Part shown: in pieces, positions 34,441 through 43,104 of the stretch | Position numbering within the stretch: the first letter of the stretch is position 1 | Layout of the letters: the number at the start of each line of letters is the position of its first letter | Assembly (NCBI GenBank): GCA_023410535.1 | Contig: JAEYPR010000014.1 | Location: 49,223 to 113,222 of the forward strand | Direction: 5' to 3' | DNA from: Bacillota bacterium | GTDB lineage: Bacteria > Bacillota > UBA4882 > UBA8346 | DNA length: 64,000 bases | Made by a program: the position numbers and the translations under genes | Notes under the pieces: generated by a model | What the model was told of the DNA's origin: nothing | Databases searched by the model: none | The model's input: the letters and a program-made list of their open reading frames with translations, nothing else

Positions 34441-34465
34441 ATGTACGTCCTCCAAATATCAAAAA

Positions 34466-34541
34466 TGGTGGACCCGAAGGGATTCGAACCCTCGACCTCT
34501 GCGATGCGAACGCAGCGCTCTCCCAACTGAGCCACGGGCCC
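34466..34541 (-). tRNA. tRNA-Ala (anticodon CGC)
   Basis: A 76-nt cloverleaf on the minus strand. Acceptor GGGCCCG pairs with CGGGTCC including a G3-U70 pair, the alanine identity element. The anticodon stem is CTGCG/CGCAG with loop TTCGCAT (anticodon CGC), the T-arm has GTTCGAATC, and a CCA end is encoded. Confidence 0.95.
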
Positions 34542-34689
34542 AAATTTGCAATTAAAGTAAATACGAGAAAGGTCTCAGAATTTACTGCTTAATTATTATA
34601 ACACGATAATGAACAATTGCCAAGGGTAATCACTGGAAACATTATTTTTTTCACTCGCTCTTACGATTTAGCATTAACATGCCAAACTT

Positions 34690-35484
34690 CTATTCCTTTC
34701 GTAAGATCAGGATGTTTTGATGAGTAATATTCGGTACAAAACAGCTTTTGACCGCATAGGGTTTTAACGGTCTTTGCGTGGCTTTGTTCCACCAGATCTT
34801 GATTCCCTTCCATTTAAATCCGACCGAACGCATGGTTTCGGCAACCATTGTTCCCAAAGGGACAAATTCTCCTTGATAAAATCGGTCTCCAATTAGCAGT
34901 ACCAGATACCTTTTGGCTTTCAACAACCGGTATGCTTCATAGCCGAATTCGCGAATCTTCTCAAGATAAGCGTCATATGAAACACAGTTTCCAAAATCCC
35001 CGTTACTGGCGGAAAACATATTAAAATTGGTCTCTTCCTTAAATCCTTTGGTCGCATGATGGCAACCGTACGGTGGATCGGTAATAATTGCCGCGAATGA
35101 TTGATCGGGCAGTTGATGCATTACCGTTAAACAGTCACCCAAAACCAGTTCGGACCCTCCGATTTCCTGCCCCGACTGTTTCAATTCAGTTTGGATCTTG
35201 CGATAAATCTCGACCCAAGCGGAATTAATCTCAATTCCGACCGCCGTACGACCGACTAACTCCGCTCCCAACAATGTGCCGCCAACTCCGGCAAATGGAT
35301 CCAGCACCCGTTCGCCGGCTTTCGTGAAGAACGAGACAATCTCCGCCATCAATTCCGGCGGTTTCATCGCGCCATGCGCCTTCCGGTAACGGAAGGTCCT
35401 ATCCGGCGGGAAATTCGTTTCGTACACCGTGTTGGTCCAATATAGCCATTGTGAACCATTCAAATCGTTTAAACGATTTTCCAA
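34690..35484 (-). CDS. DNA methyltransferase (PF01555-like), permuted motif order
   Basis: 264 aa. The SAM-binding motif I reads LDPFAGVGGT (about residue 61) and the catalytic motif IV reads TDPPYG (about 137), so I precedes IV, unlike the usual N4/N6 beta-class order. The preceding KPPELMAEIVSFFTKAGERV is the typical PF01555 approach to motif I. No restriction enzyme gene is adjacent, so it is an orphan methylase. The terminator of the LPS operon lies just upstream (35533-35567). Confidence 0.8.
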   Translation of the reverse strand: MENRLNDLNGSQWLYWTNTVYETNFPPDRTFRYRKAHGAMKPPELMAEIVSFFTKAGERVLDPFAGVGGTLLGAELVGRTAVGIEINSAWVEIYRKIQTELKQSGQEIGGSELVLGDCLTVMHQLPDQSFAAIITDPPYGCHHATKGFKEETNFNMFSASNGDFGNCVSYDAYLEKIREFGYEAYRLLKAKRYLVLLIGDRFYQGEFVPLGTMVAETMRSVGFKWKGIKIWWNKATQRPLKPYAVKSCFVPNITHQNILILRKE

Positions 35485-35532
35485 ACCGCTTACCCCGTCT
35501 TCTCACAAATTCTTCGCTAGTATTCCCAAAAG

Positions 35533-35567
35533 AAAAAACCTTTCATCCAAAAGCTGAAAGGTTTTTT
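35533..35567 (-). terminator. Terminator of the lpt operon
   Basis: AAAAAACCTTTCA (35533-35545) pairs with TGAAAGGTTTTTT (35555-35567) around a 9-base loop, with a T-run on the minus strand. It lies about 100 bases after the lptD stop. Confidence 0.85.
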
Positions 35568-35667
35568 TATATACTACTACCAAAAACATCAATTCCTCTA
35601 TTTAACCCGCAAAATTAGGAACTGGACGACCGTTCCTCTCTCCAAGCCTACCGAGATGCCGAATTAC

Positions 35668-37110
35668 CTAAAACATGATACGCCAGCGAAATTCAATCGA
35701 GTTTTCAGCGGCATCCCAACCCAATGAGGTACTGAAACAACACGTCTCACTGGTGAGTGTATAAGCCTGGCGGATCCAATCATTGGGGTGACTGGACCGA
35801 TTGAAATTATAAACACCGTCGACAGTGGCAAAGAGCCGTTTATTAATGGGGATTCGATAATTATAAATCAAGTTGCTGCCGAGAGCGTATTGGTAATCCT
35901 CCCGCAGATAATTTTTTTCAAGGTAATCCCAATCCTGCCGATTCCCATTCAAATTATCCAATTGAACTAGACCCAATGTCAAATTGTCAATCGGCCGGTA
36001 CTCCAGCTTATAGCCGCCGTAAGTTCCGGTATATTCAGTGCCCCCGTCCGTTGTCGTAATATATCTGCCCAAGACTCCCAATTGCCAACTACCGATCGGG
36101 CTTTCCCAATACTTACGGGTCAACTCAAAACCGATCTTGTCCGTAGTCGAATCCGAAAAATCACGGGAACCATCAATCACTAACGCATAATTTTTGGAGT
36201 TTACCTTCAATGTGTCATTAAGGATCGCATAGCCGTCAAAATTATACTCAATATCGGTTTGGTTACTCAAATCTCCCCAGTGGGTTCCAAAACCAAAACC
36301 GACTTTGGAATCCCCTTGACTCGTTAATTTGCCATGAAATCGCCAGTCAAAGCTGTCGGAACGGCGGTTGGTATAGTCATAATCGAATTTCATACCATCA
36401 TCCCCGTCATAGCCAAGGTCGAAACGGGGTAATTGCTTGTTATCCCGGTTCAACGATAACTTTGGGAAATAAAAGACCGGGACTCCCTTTAAGCGTAAGA
36501 CGACCTGTTCTAAACGAATGGTTTTTTCGTCAATCTGAATCCGCTTTGCTGAAAATTGATATTCAGGTTTGGGAAACGGGCATCGCGTTAATGACGCTCC
36601 ATTTACCTCCGTAACCGTTTCCGAGGTGGTAGCGCCTTTACCGGTTACCAGGAAATCCCGATCTTGTCCCGGAATTTTACTGGAGAACTCCCCCAATTGA
36701 CCGGCTGTGGTCTTTACATTATAAGAGATATGTTCGGTTTGAAATACCCCTTGTTTCGAACTTAAGGTCACTTTTCCCGAGGCTTCAACCAGACCGGTAG
36801 TATTGTTATAGACCAGATTGTCGGCGGTAATGACCGTTTCGCTTTTGACCAGCCTCACATTCCGTTCGGCTTTGGCAATACCGGTTTCGCCATTATAGAC
36901 CAAGGTATCACAGGTCATTACCAGATCATCACTGACCATCTTCACCTTGTCGGAAGCTGTAGTGATATTGGTCAATAGATCAAAATCGACTTCTCCCGCA
37001 GCCTCAATATCAACCCCGGACTGAGCGGCCCAAGCGGGAGTGGCAATCAAAAAATTTCCGGTTACCAAAATGAGGATTCCAAAAAATATAAACAAACGCT
37101 GGATATTAAT
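35668..37110 (-). CDS. lptD: LptD-like LPS-assembly outer-membrane protein
   Basis: 480 aa from the ATT at 37110. A signal peptide (NIQRLFIFFGILILV to TPAWA) precedes an OstA/LptA-like periplasmic beta-jellyroll (VKMVSDDLVMTCDTLVYNG, NVRLVKSETVITADNLVYNN) and a predicted barrel ending in Phe (RWRIMF), an outer-membrane signature. It is shorter than E. coli LptD (784 aa), as expected for diderm Firmicutes. I favour ATT 37110 because GGAGG lies 9 bases upstream and the upstream stop TAG precedes it by 6 bases; the TTG at 37095 would be 24 bases from it and lack the signal's Arg. It is the last gene of the operon. Confidence 0.8.
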   Translation of the reverse strand: MNIQRLFIFFGILILVTGNFLIATPAWAAQSGVDIEAAGEVDFDLLTNITTASDKVKMVSDDLVMTCDTLVYNGETGIAKAERNVRLVKSETVITADNLVYNNTTGLVEASGKVTLSSKQGVFQTEHISYNVKTTAGQLGEFSSKIPGQDRDFLVTGKGATTSETVTEVNGASLTRCPFPKPEYQFSAKRIQIDEKTIRLEQVVLRLKGVPVFYFPKLSLNRDNKQLPRFDLGYDGDDGMKFDYDYTNRRSDSFDWRFHGKLTSQGDSKVGFGFGTHWGDLSNQTDIEYNFDGYAILNDTLKVNSKNYALVIDGSRDFSDSTTDKIGFELTRKYWESPIGSWQLGVLGRYITTTDGGTEYTGTYGGYKLEYRPIDNLTLGLVQLDNLNGNRQDWDYLEKNYLREDYQYALGSNLIYNYRIPINKRLFATVDGVYNFNRSSHPNDWIRQAYTLTSETCCFSTSLGWDAAENSIEFRWRIMF

Positions 37111-37116
37111 GGCTTC

Positions 37117-38043
37117 CTACCTCCGCTCTTCTGTTAGTGTGTAAATACGAGCCGGTTCTTTCACTTGAACATAAAACTCGGTACCGGTTTTAATCACTTT
37201 TTCATTGCCGCGAATAACCATACCGAACAAGATCCCTTGCGGCCCAAAGACCAACATTCCGGCAGTGCTTGCCCCAACTACCCGGGTATGCGAATCATTT
37301 TTTTCGGAAGCTTTCGCGCCGTAAAAAATGGGGATGGGCGTACCGTCTAACGCTCTAATCGCTGCAAAATCCAACACTAGCATAGCGTCCCGTCCGAGAT
37401 TGCCCGGTTTTTTAACTTGTTGCAACCGGCCGATCCCTTGAGCCCCCTTGGCAAAAACGACAGTTTGGTTGTGAAAAACTGTCTCGGCAATTTCGTATTT
37501 GAATAAATCGCCAGCTTTATTCTGCTTGGAACTCAATTCGTCAATCATCCTGACTTTAACCAGCAATCCTTCGGGTATACTTGTCCATTGACCTTCGATG
37601 GCTCCTTTGGGAAAAACCTGGTTAACGAGTTTTTCAAAACGTTTGGAAAACGGACCGGTATAACTTCTTCCAAACAACAGTTGTTCCATCTGTTCAAGCC
37701 GGCTTTTTAACGGGCCTGCATGGATCTCTTTGTACATAACCCATTCTAAAGCCTGTGTCTTGTAGACGATTGAAACGTCATGCGGTTGATTTTGATAAAT
37801 AACTTTTTGAAGATGCGAAAGTCGTTCAACCAGACTTCCCTCACGATTTTTGCCGGTTAGCATCAATTCAAAATTACTCAGTCGATCCAGCAAATTTTGT
37901 GGTTGGGGACTACCTAAAACATCGATCTCCATTTGACCCAACCAGTCAATCGGATTCCGGATTGGTTCTTCGGCTCGCGAAACCATCACACACATTATCA
38001 AGACAAGCGTTAAACAACAAAATATAATGAACGATTGACGCAT
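37117..38043 (-). CDS. Secreted repeat-containing envelope protein
   Basis: 308 aa with a signal peptide (LVLIMCVMVSRAEE). The N-terminal half has two to three related helical units with an LxxRLxxLExxLxG pattern (LLDRLSNFELMLTGKNREGSLVERL; LKSRLEQMEQLLFGRSYTGPF). The C-terminal half is beta-rich with a hydrophobic glycine stretch (VVGASTAGMLVFGPQGILFGM). I do not recognise the family. Position between the SLH porin and lptD makes an outer-membrane or periplasmic scaffold role likely. Its end supplies the GGAGG of lptD. Confidence 0.6.
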   Translation of the reverse strand: MRQSFIIFCCLTLVLIMCVMVSRAEEPIRNPIDWLGQMEIDVLGSPQPQNLLDRLSNFELMLTGKNREGSLVERLSHLQKVIYQNQPHDVSIVYKTQALEWVMYKEIHAGPLKSRLEQMEQLLFGRSYTGPFSKRFEKLVNQVFPKGAIEGQWTSIPEGLLVKVRMIDELSSKQNKAGDLFKYEIAETVFHNQTVVFAKGAQGIGRLQQVKKPGNLGRDAMLVLDFAAIRALDGTPIPIFYGAKASEKNDSHTRVVGASTAGMLVFGPQGILFGMVIRGNEKVIKTGTEFYVQVKEPARIYTLTEERR

Positions 38044-38058
38044 TCGTGTATTTACCTC

Positions 38059-39441
38059 CTAAAAGCGAAACGATATCGCTCCGGTGATTGTTGGGTCCTC
38101 AAAATCCAAATATTGATACGCCACCCATAGTGTCATTGATTTATTATACTCCACTCCAAAAGACGTGGTACTAAGCATGCCTGATTTTGGTTGCGAATTG
38201 ACAAACGATTGATAAGCCAATAACGACAAATAATCATTCAGTTGGTATTGAAACCCGGCGCTCGCTTTAGTATTCGAAGGTAGAAGCGAATCCAACCCTA
38301 AATTCACATCGCGATACAACAGGTCCAACCCGCCATAAACCGAAGCTTGCGGCGAAACTGTCAGAGAACCGTTAATCTTAATCTGTAGCGCTTGGAGCTC
38401 GTTACGGCTGATATTATCCAAATCGACAATATGGGGGTTATAAAACGGCAATCCGAAGTTGTTTGTTTCAATGTCGGTTCTGGTCAACGGACTATTCTTA
38501 TATATCAGCAATCCGCCAATTTTCATTCCATTATTCAAGTTGCCCAACGCTTGCTTGGTACGAAAATCGGTGTCCATGCGCCGGTAACCCTCTAGCGGTA
38601 ACGAACCGGAGAATTTATACAGCTTTCCAATCTGATTTAGTTGGTTAACTTCATCTAGTAAGATTAAGACCTGATCATTCACTTTCTTATTCATTCCGAG
38701 CGGTAAATCAATATTTCCAATATCCGGTGTAACTTTTTCTTCCAATGGAAACAGGTAATAACCGGGAATCTGATTTTCCGATGACGGTAAGTTTCCTTTG
38801 ATCACTAAATACGACGGCTTGGTATTGAAAAACGGTTGATAAACAATATTAATCTCGCCTGAAGTATTTTCAAACAATCCGACATAATCCGACTCAAGAT
38901 AACTGAATGGTATAAAGAGAAACGACTTTCGCTTCAGATCCCAATAATATTGACCGTAATAATAATATGGTTCATTAGTGGAGGTCGCAATCACGGGTTC
39001 GTTCAGGACCTGGTCCAAATCCTGATATCCGTCGGTCTCCGGTTCCAGCTTAACCAGTTTAGGACTGACATCGTAAATATCAGTGATTGTGAGCCCTAGA
39101 TCGGCTAATTCGTCTTCAAATTCAGCAATCAATCGTTGCAGGGCTTGAATATTTTTTTCAGATATCTTATGTGCATTCCTTTCGCCAGTTGTTTCCAGGC
39201 GAGTCAGAATTAATTGTTTTATGTAATAAGCAATCTCAAAGCGGGACAGTTCATTGCCTGATTCGACCCAATGGTCGGAGTAATTGTCGATCAACCCTTG
39301 CCGCGCTAAAATTGCTAGCTCGGAATAGATCCAACTACCCTGCGGTATGGTAGTGGATGAATCTCCCGCTCCCCATACCGTGCCCGAAAGAAACGCGAGG
39401 GTTGCTATGAGCAGCCATGTTCGTAACCAATGTAACCTCAT
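38059..39441 (-). CDS. SLH-domain outer-membrane porin (OmpM-like)
   Basis: 460 aa. A signal peptide (MRLHWLRTWLLIATLAFL, cleavage after WGA) is followed by an N-terminal SLH-type domain (WIYSELAILARQGLIDNY and SRFEIAYYIKQLI) that can bind peptidoglycan-linked polymer. A coiled coil (LQRLIAEFEDELADLG) and a long beta-rich region ending in Phe (ISFRF) form the barrel. This is the OmpM/SLH-porin layout of diderm Firmicutes, tethering the outer membrane to the cell wall. It sits mid-operon with the lpt genes. Confidence 0.8.
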   Translation of the reverse strand: MRLHWLRTWLLIATLAFLSGTVWGAGDSSTTIPQGSWIYSELAILARQGLIDNYSDHWVESGNELSRFEIAYYIKQLILTRLETTGERNAHKISEKNIQALQRLIAEFEDELADLGLTITDIYDVSPKLVKLEPETDGYQDLDQVLNEPVIATSTNEPYYYYGQYYWDLKRKSFLFIPFSYLESDYVGLFENTSGEINIVYQPFFNTKPSYLVIKGNLPSSENQIPGYYLFPLEEKVTPDIGNIDLPLGMNKKVNDQVLILLDEVNQLNQIGKLYKFSGSLPLEGYRRMDTDFRTKQALGNLNNGMKIGGLLIYKNSPLTRTDIETNNFGLPFYNPHIVDLDNISRNELQALQIKINGSLTVSPQASVYGGLDLLYRDVNLGLDSLLPSNTKASAGFQYQLNDYLSLLAYQSFVNSQPKSGMLSTTSFGVEYNKSMTLWVAYQYLDFEDPTITGAISFRF

Positions 39442-39486
39442 TCGTCTACCCTCTCCACTCGAAAAAAATTAAACCAAAAAAGTCTA

Positions 39487-39882
39487 TCAGCCTTTTGCCT
39501 TTAAAAACCGCTCTGCCAAGATAACAGCCACATAATCATCAAACGGTTGTTTCGGTACACGTAACCCGATCGGTAAAAGTTTTGCCAGACCTTTGCTATT
39601 TTCTTTCAAATACCGGTAACGCCCTTCTAAACTGGAGCGATCTTCATCAACAAAATAGATTTTTTTACCCAAACCCTGTAACTGATTAAAAAATTGGCGA
39701 CTAAACGTACGATCGCCGAGCACAATTTCGGCTTCCGGATATTCCATTACTAGCGCTTGAACAGTTTCTACTAATTGTGCGGCAGCAATAATCTGTTTCC
39801 GAATCACCTGGGCGTCATAATCAACTAAAGCAATTCCACATTTTTGACGTCCGGGGTCGATCGCTATAATTATCGGATGAAT
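39487..39882 (-). CDS. YqgF/RuvC-like nuclease-fold protein, ATT start
   Basis: 131 aa. The reading frame continues upstream of the usual ATG/GTG/TTG choice (GTG 39807) to give IIIAIDPGRQKCGIALVD, the RNase-H-fold start of YqgF/RuvC-type proteins (catalytic Asp in AIDPG). The only in-frame starts before it are ATT 39882 and ATA 39873. GAGGG lies 8 bases before the ATT. A truncated GTG form would lose the catalytic Asp. The upstream gene stop is 12 bases away. Exact role unknown; it may be rRNA-processing-like. Confidence 0.65.
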   Translation of the reverse strand: MHPIIIAIDPGRQKCGIALVDYDAQVIRKQIIAAAQLVETVQALVMEYPEAEIVLGDRTFSRQFFNQLQGLGKKIYFVDEDRSSLEGRYRYLKENSKGLAKLLPIGLRVPKQPFDDYVAVILAERFLKAKG

Positions 39883-39896
39883 TCAGATCACCCTCT

Positions 39897-41147
39897 CTAG
39901 TCGCGAAGCTCAAATTTGATCTTTAACTGATCAATCCGATGGATATTTTGGGAAGCTATGATACAAACTTTTATCTTTATCGCTTTTTTATCACGAATCG
40001 CTTTAATCGTGGTGGCGATTTCTCCAATGGAGATCACATTCCGCAGGTTTTGCCCATCGGTTATGATTCCTTTTTCAATCGCCCGATTATTCGCTAAAAT
40101 TAACAAACTAAGCAATTGATCCCGCAAATCCGATTCCGAGGTGTCACTCGACACCGTAGTATCGACAATCGATTCGCCTCCGGCAAAGATCACTTGATCC
40201 GGGAATACTTGTAATGTGACAGTTAACGGCTCACCGAAAACCGAGTTTTTGTCAACAATAATCCGGATTACCGCCTTTGTTTTGAGCTTCGCAATTTGGC
40301 TTGAAACTTCAGCGAGATTTTTCGGTGCGACGCGCAACGCATAATCTGACTTTCCCGGAATTTGCGCCCCCCGTTTGAGTGCCACCTCATTCGCGTTTTT
40401 CAACAACGGTTCAATTGATTCCGAAAAAACCCGATCCGACTTAATTCCCGGTTCAATCACCTTTGCCACCAGGATTTCGCCAACATAAAAAATGATAGGT
40501 TTATCAAGATAGGTTTGATTCTGTTCTTCTAGACTTTTTAGCCAACCCTCCAGGTTCTGAATCTGCTGAGTCAACCGGGTTTCCTGGAGCGTTAAGTTGG
40601 TCATTTGATTTTTCAGATCTTCATTTATTTTGGACAGGTTGTTTAAACGGTTTTGGGCCGACTCAAGCTCCCCTTTGGTGCTTGAAAGGTTATTTTGTGC
40701 TTCTCCCAATGTCACCGAAGCCGCTTGATACTGTTGTTGGGTATCGAGTAGTTCCTGTTCAACCTGACGCCGTTGTTTTAGCACTTCGGCTAAATTTTTA
40801 TGCAATTCGTTGTTTTTAACGTCTAAGTCATGATACTCAGCTTCTTTTTGTTTGATCTGAGTCGTCAGTGACTGTACTTTTCTCGTTGTAGATTGAAGAT
40901 TCTTTTCAATGGTATGCAATTCAAAAAGGGCTTTACGGACATAGTCGGACATTAATGTCAAAATTAGCAATGTCAGTCCGGCAATGAAAAATCCCGTCAA
41001 GACCGTAATAATCATTGAGGTGTATTTGGGGCGCAGTCCGAAGATGCTAAGCCGTTTTTTGCCAACTTTCATTCCGACACGATCGCCTAGTAATGCAAGC
41101 AGACCGCTAAATACGACTATTGCTGCGATGATCTCCAGACCGAACAT
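39897..41147 (-). CDS. DUF3084 envelope protein
   Basis: 416 aa. It has an N-terminal membrane anchor (IIAAIVVFSGLLALLGDRVG) and a second hydrophobic segment (MIITVLTGFFIAGLTLLILTL). A long coiled coil (about 70-205: QSLTTQIKQKEAEYHDL and later segments) precedes a C-terminal folded part (IIFYVGEILVAKVI onward). It matches DUF3084, typical of LPS-containing Firmicutes and Cyanobacteria. Probably an envelope/cell-wall linked scaffold. AAGGGGTG is 6 bases before the ATG. Confidence 0.8.
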   Translation of the reverse strand: MFGLEIIAAIVVFSGLLALLGDRVGMKVGKKRLSIFGLRPKYTSMIITVLTGFFIAGLTLLILTLMSDYVRKALFELHTIEKNLQSTTRKVQSLTTQIKQKEAEYHDLDVKNNELHKNLAEVLKQRRQVEQELLDTQQQYQAASVTLGEAQNNLSSTKGELESAQNRLNNLSKINEDLKNQMTNLTLQETRLTQQIQNLEGWLKSLEEQNQTYLDKPIIFYVGEILVAKVIEPGIKSDRVFSESIEPLLKNANEVALKRGAQIPGKSDYALRVAPKNLAEVSSQIAKLKTKAVIRIIVDKNSVFGEPLTVTLQVFPDQVIFAGGESIVDTTVSSDTSESDLRDQLLSLLILANNRAIEKGIITDGQNLRNVISIGEIATTIKAIRDKKAIKIKVCIIASQNIHRIDQLKIKFELRD

Positions 41148-41158
41148 TTTTTCACCCC

Positions 41159-42238
41159 TTAGCTTTTGATATTCCGATAAACAAAGACACCGTAACCCGT
41201 CAGCACAATATTGGGTAACCAAGCGCCAATCAGCGGAGAAACTATCCCTTTATTTCCCACATAAGCACCAATTCCCATCAATACATACCAGACGATGATA
41301 AAAATGATACAAAGGCCGAAACCGGCGGCATTGGATCGGCGTTGCGGCCGTAATGCCAAAGGCGCGCCCAATAACGCCAAAACCAAACTAGCCGTTGGGA
41401 TGGCAAACATTTGATGATATGTCACCCATAAACTTGGCAGTTCGTTGCTTTCCTTGGGGAGAAATTTGATTAATTTCCCCAATTCGGTGATACTCTTGTT
41501 CTCGGGATCCTCTTTCATTTGCTCGATTTGGGTGGGAGTTAACTGCAAATCATACTTCACTCGACCCCGTTTCACTTCGATGGGATAGAAGTTATCCGGA
41601 AAAAATTCGTAGATCCGCCCTTCGTCGAAAAACCAATTCTGATCTTTCCAATACATTTTGGAGGCTTCAACCGTCCGGGCGAGTTTGCCATCGGTAAACT
41701 CCTGAATATTTACCTGAAATAATGTTTTTGACTTCAAGTCGTAGCGTTGCGCATAGAGTGTGCGCTCCAAATCATCCTTTTTAAAAAACTCTTTGGAAAA
41801 ATGCCAGATTGTTTGATCAGCTTCTTGCGATACGTTATGTTTCATATCATCATATGAACGCCTGGCGTTGGGAATAACAAACTCGTTGAATCCGATGCCG
41901 ATCATCATGACAATAAATCCAATGATAACAACCGGGATGGCTAACCGCTTATAACTCAAACCACCCGCCCGCATTGCAATGGTCTCACTGTGACTGGTCA
42001 GATTCCCCAGTCCTAACAACGCACCCAATAACACAGCGACCGGGGCGGCTTGTAACATAAACTCCGGCATTCGCAGAATCAGTAATTTAATGATAAACCA
42101 GATCGTGAATTGATAACGTTCTGCGTCACGCAACAAGTTTAAAAAAGTTACTCCGCTGAAAATACTGGTAAAGGCCAAGAAACCAAATAATAGCGGTCCC
42201 ATAATTTCTTTCATGATATACCGCGTAACAATCTTCAT
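41159..42238 (-). CDS. LPS-export permease, LptF/LptG family
   Basis: 359 aa. Three N-terminal transmembrane segments (PLLFGFLAFTSIFSGVTFL and others) precede a large periplasmic jellyroll domain (about 130-255). A C-terminal triple TM bundle (TASLVLALLGAPLALRPQ, AAGFGLCIIFIIVWYVLM, IGAWLPNIVLTGYGVFVY) follows. This is the LptF/G layout with the ABC-permease coupling arm. Only one permease gene is present, so it may form a homodimer with LptB. It is in the lpt operon. Confidence 0.85.
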   Translation of the reverse strand: MKIVTRYIMKEIMGPLLFGFLAFTSIFSGVTFLNLLRDAERYQFTIWFIIKLLILRMPEFMLQAAPVAVLLGALLGLGNLTSHSETIAMRAGGLSYKRLAIPVVIIGFIVMMIGIGFNEFVIPNARRSYDDMKHNVSQEADQTIWHFSKEFFKKDDLERTLYAQRYDLKSKTLFQVNIQEFTDGKLARTVEASKMYWKDQNWFFDEGRIYEFFPDNFYPIEVKRGRVKYDLQLTPTQIEQMKEDPENKSITELGKLIKFLPKESNELPSLWVTYHQMFAIPTASLVLALLGAPLALRPQRRSNAAGFGLCIIFIIVWYVLMGIGAYVGNKGIVSPLIGAWLPNIVLTGYGVFVYRNIKS

Positions 42239-42323
42239 CAGTTGTCCTCCAATTTAATTGCAGGCAAATTGCCAATCCATTTCCACCGTAACTTCAATGC
42301 AGGTTCATAACCTACAACATGAT

Positions 42324-43043
42324 TTACATATTAAATCGGTCACCCAGGTAAAATTTACGGGCGTTTTCGTCGTTGGCAATCTCTTCGGAACTTCCCGACA
42401 CCAGGATCTGACCGGCATACATAATATAGGCCCGATCCGTAATGGCCAAGGTTTCCCGCACACTATGGTCGGTGATTAAAATTCCCATCCCTTTATTGCG
42501 TAAAGTATTAATGATATCCTGAATATCGGCGATCGCGATCGGATCGATTCCCGTAAACGGTTCGTCCAATAAAATATAATCCGGGTTCATCGCCAACGAT
42601 CGGGCAATCTCCACCCGGCGTCGTTCACCGCCGGAAAGCATATACCCTAAGCTCTTGCGCAACCGGGTCAATCCGAACTCTTCCATCAGTTGTTCGCAGC
42701 GAAGCTTCCGGTCCTCTTTTGAGAGGTCGGTCAATTCCAAGATCGCCATAATATTATCGGCAACCGATAACTTCCGAAAGATCGAAGCTTCTTGAGCCAA
42801 GTAACTAACGCCAAACTTGGCGCGACTATGCATCGGAAGGGTTGTAACATCGTTGTCATTAATATGAATGGTTCCGGCATTACAATTTTCCAAACCAACA
42901 ATCATATAAAAAGTCGTAGTCTTACCAGCGCCGTTTGGTCCGAGCAAACCGACAATTTCGCCCTTATCAACTGTTAATGAAACTCCGTTGACGACTTGGC
43001 GCCGCTGATATTGCTTGACTAATCCTTGAACTGTAATTGGCAT
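42324..43043 (-). CDS. lptB: LPS-export ABC ATPase
   Basis: 239 aa. Walker A GPNGAGKTTTFYMIVGL, Q-loop YLAQEASIF, signature MLSGGERRRVEIARSL, Walker B YILLDEPFTGIDP and switch His in ITDHSVRET. Family LptB, powering LPS transport from the inner membrane through LptF/G, LptC, LptA to LptD. It overlaps in order with lptA and the permease in the operon. Confidence 0.9.
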   Translation of the reverse strand: MPITVQGLVKQYQRRQVVNGVSLTVDKGEIVGLLGPNGAGKTTTFYMIVGLENCNAGTIHINDNDVTTLPMHSRAKFGVSYLAQEASIFRKLSVADNIMAILELTDLSKEDRKLRCEQLMEEFGLTRLRKSLGYMLSGGERRRVEIARSLAMNPDYILLDEPFTGIDPIAIADIQDIINTLRNKGMGILITDHSVRETLAITDRAYIMYAGQILVSGSSEEIANDENARKFYLGDRFNM

Positions 43044-43104
43044 TTTCTCGCTCCCGCCTCAGTGACTTCAAATATATTGATAAACAACAGGAATTACGGA
43101 TAAC

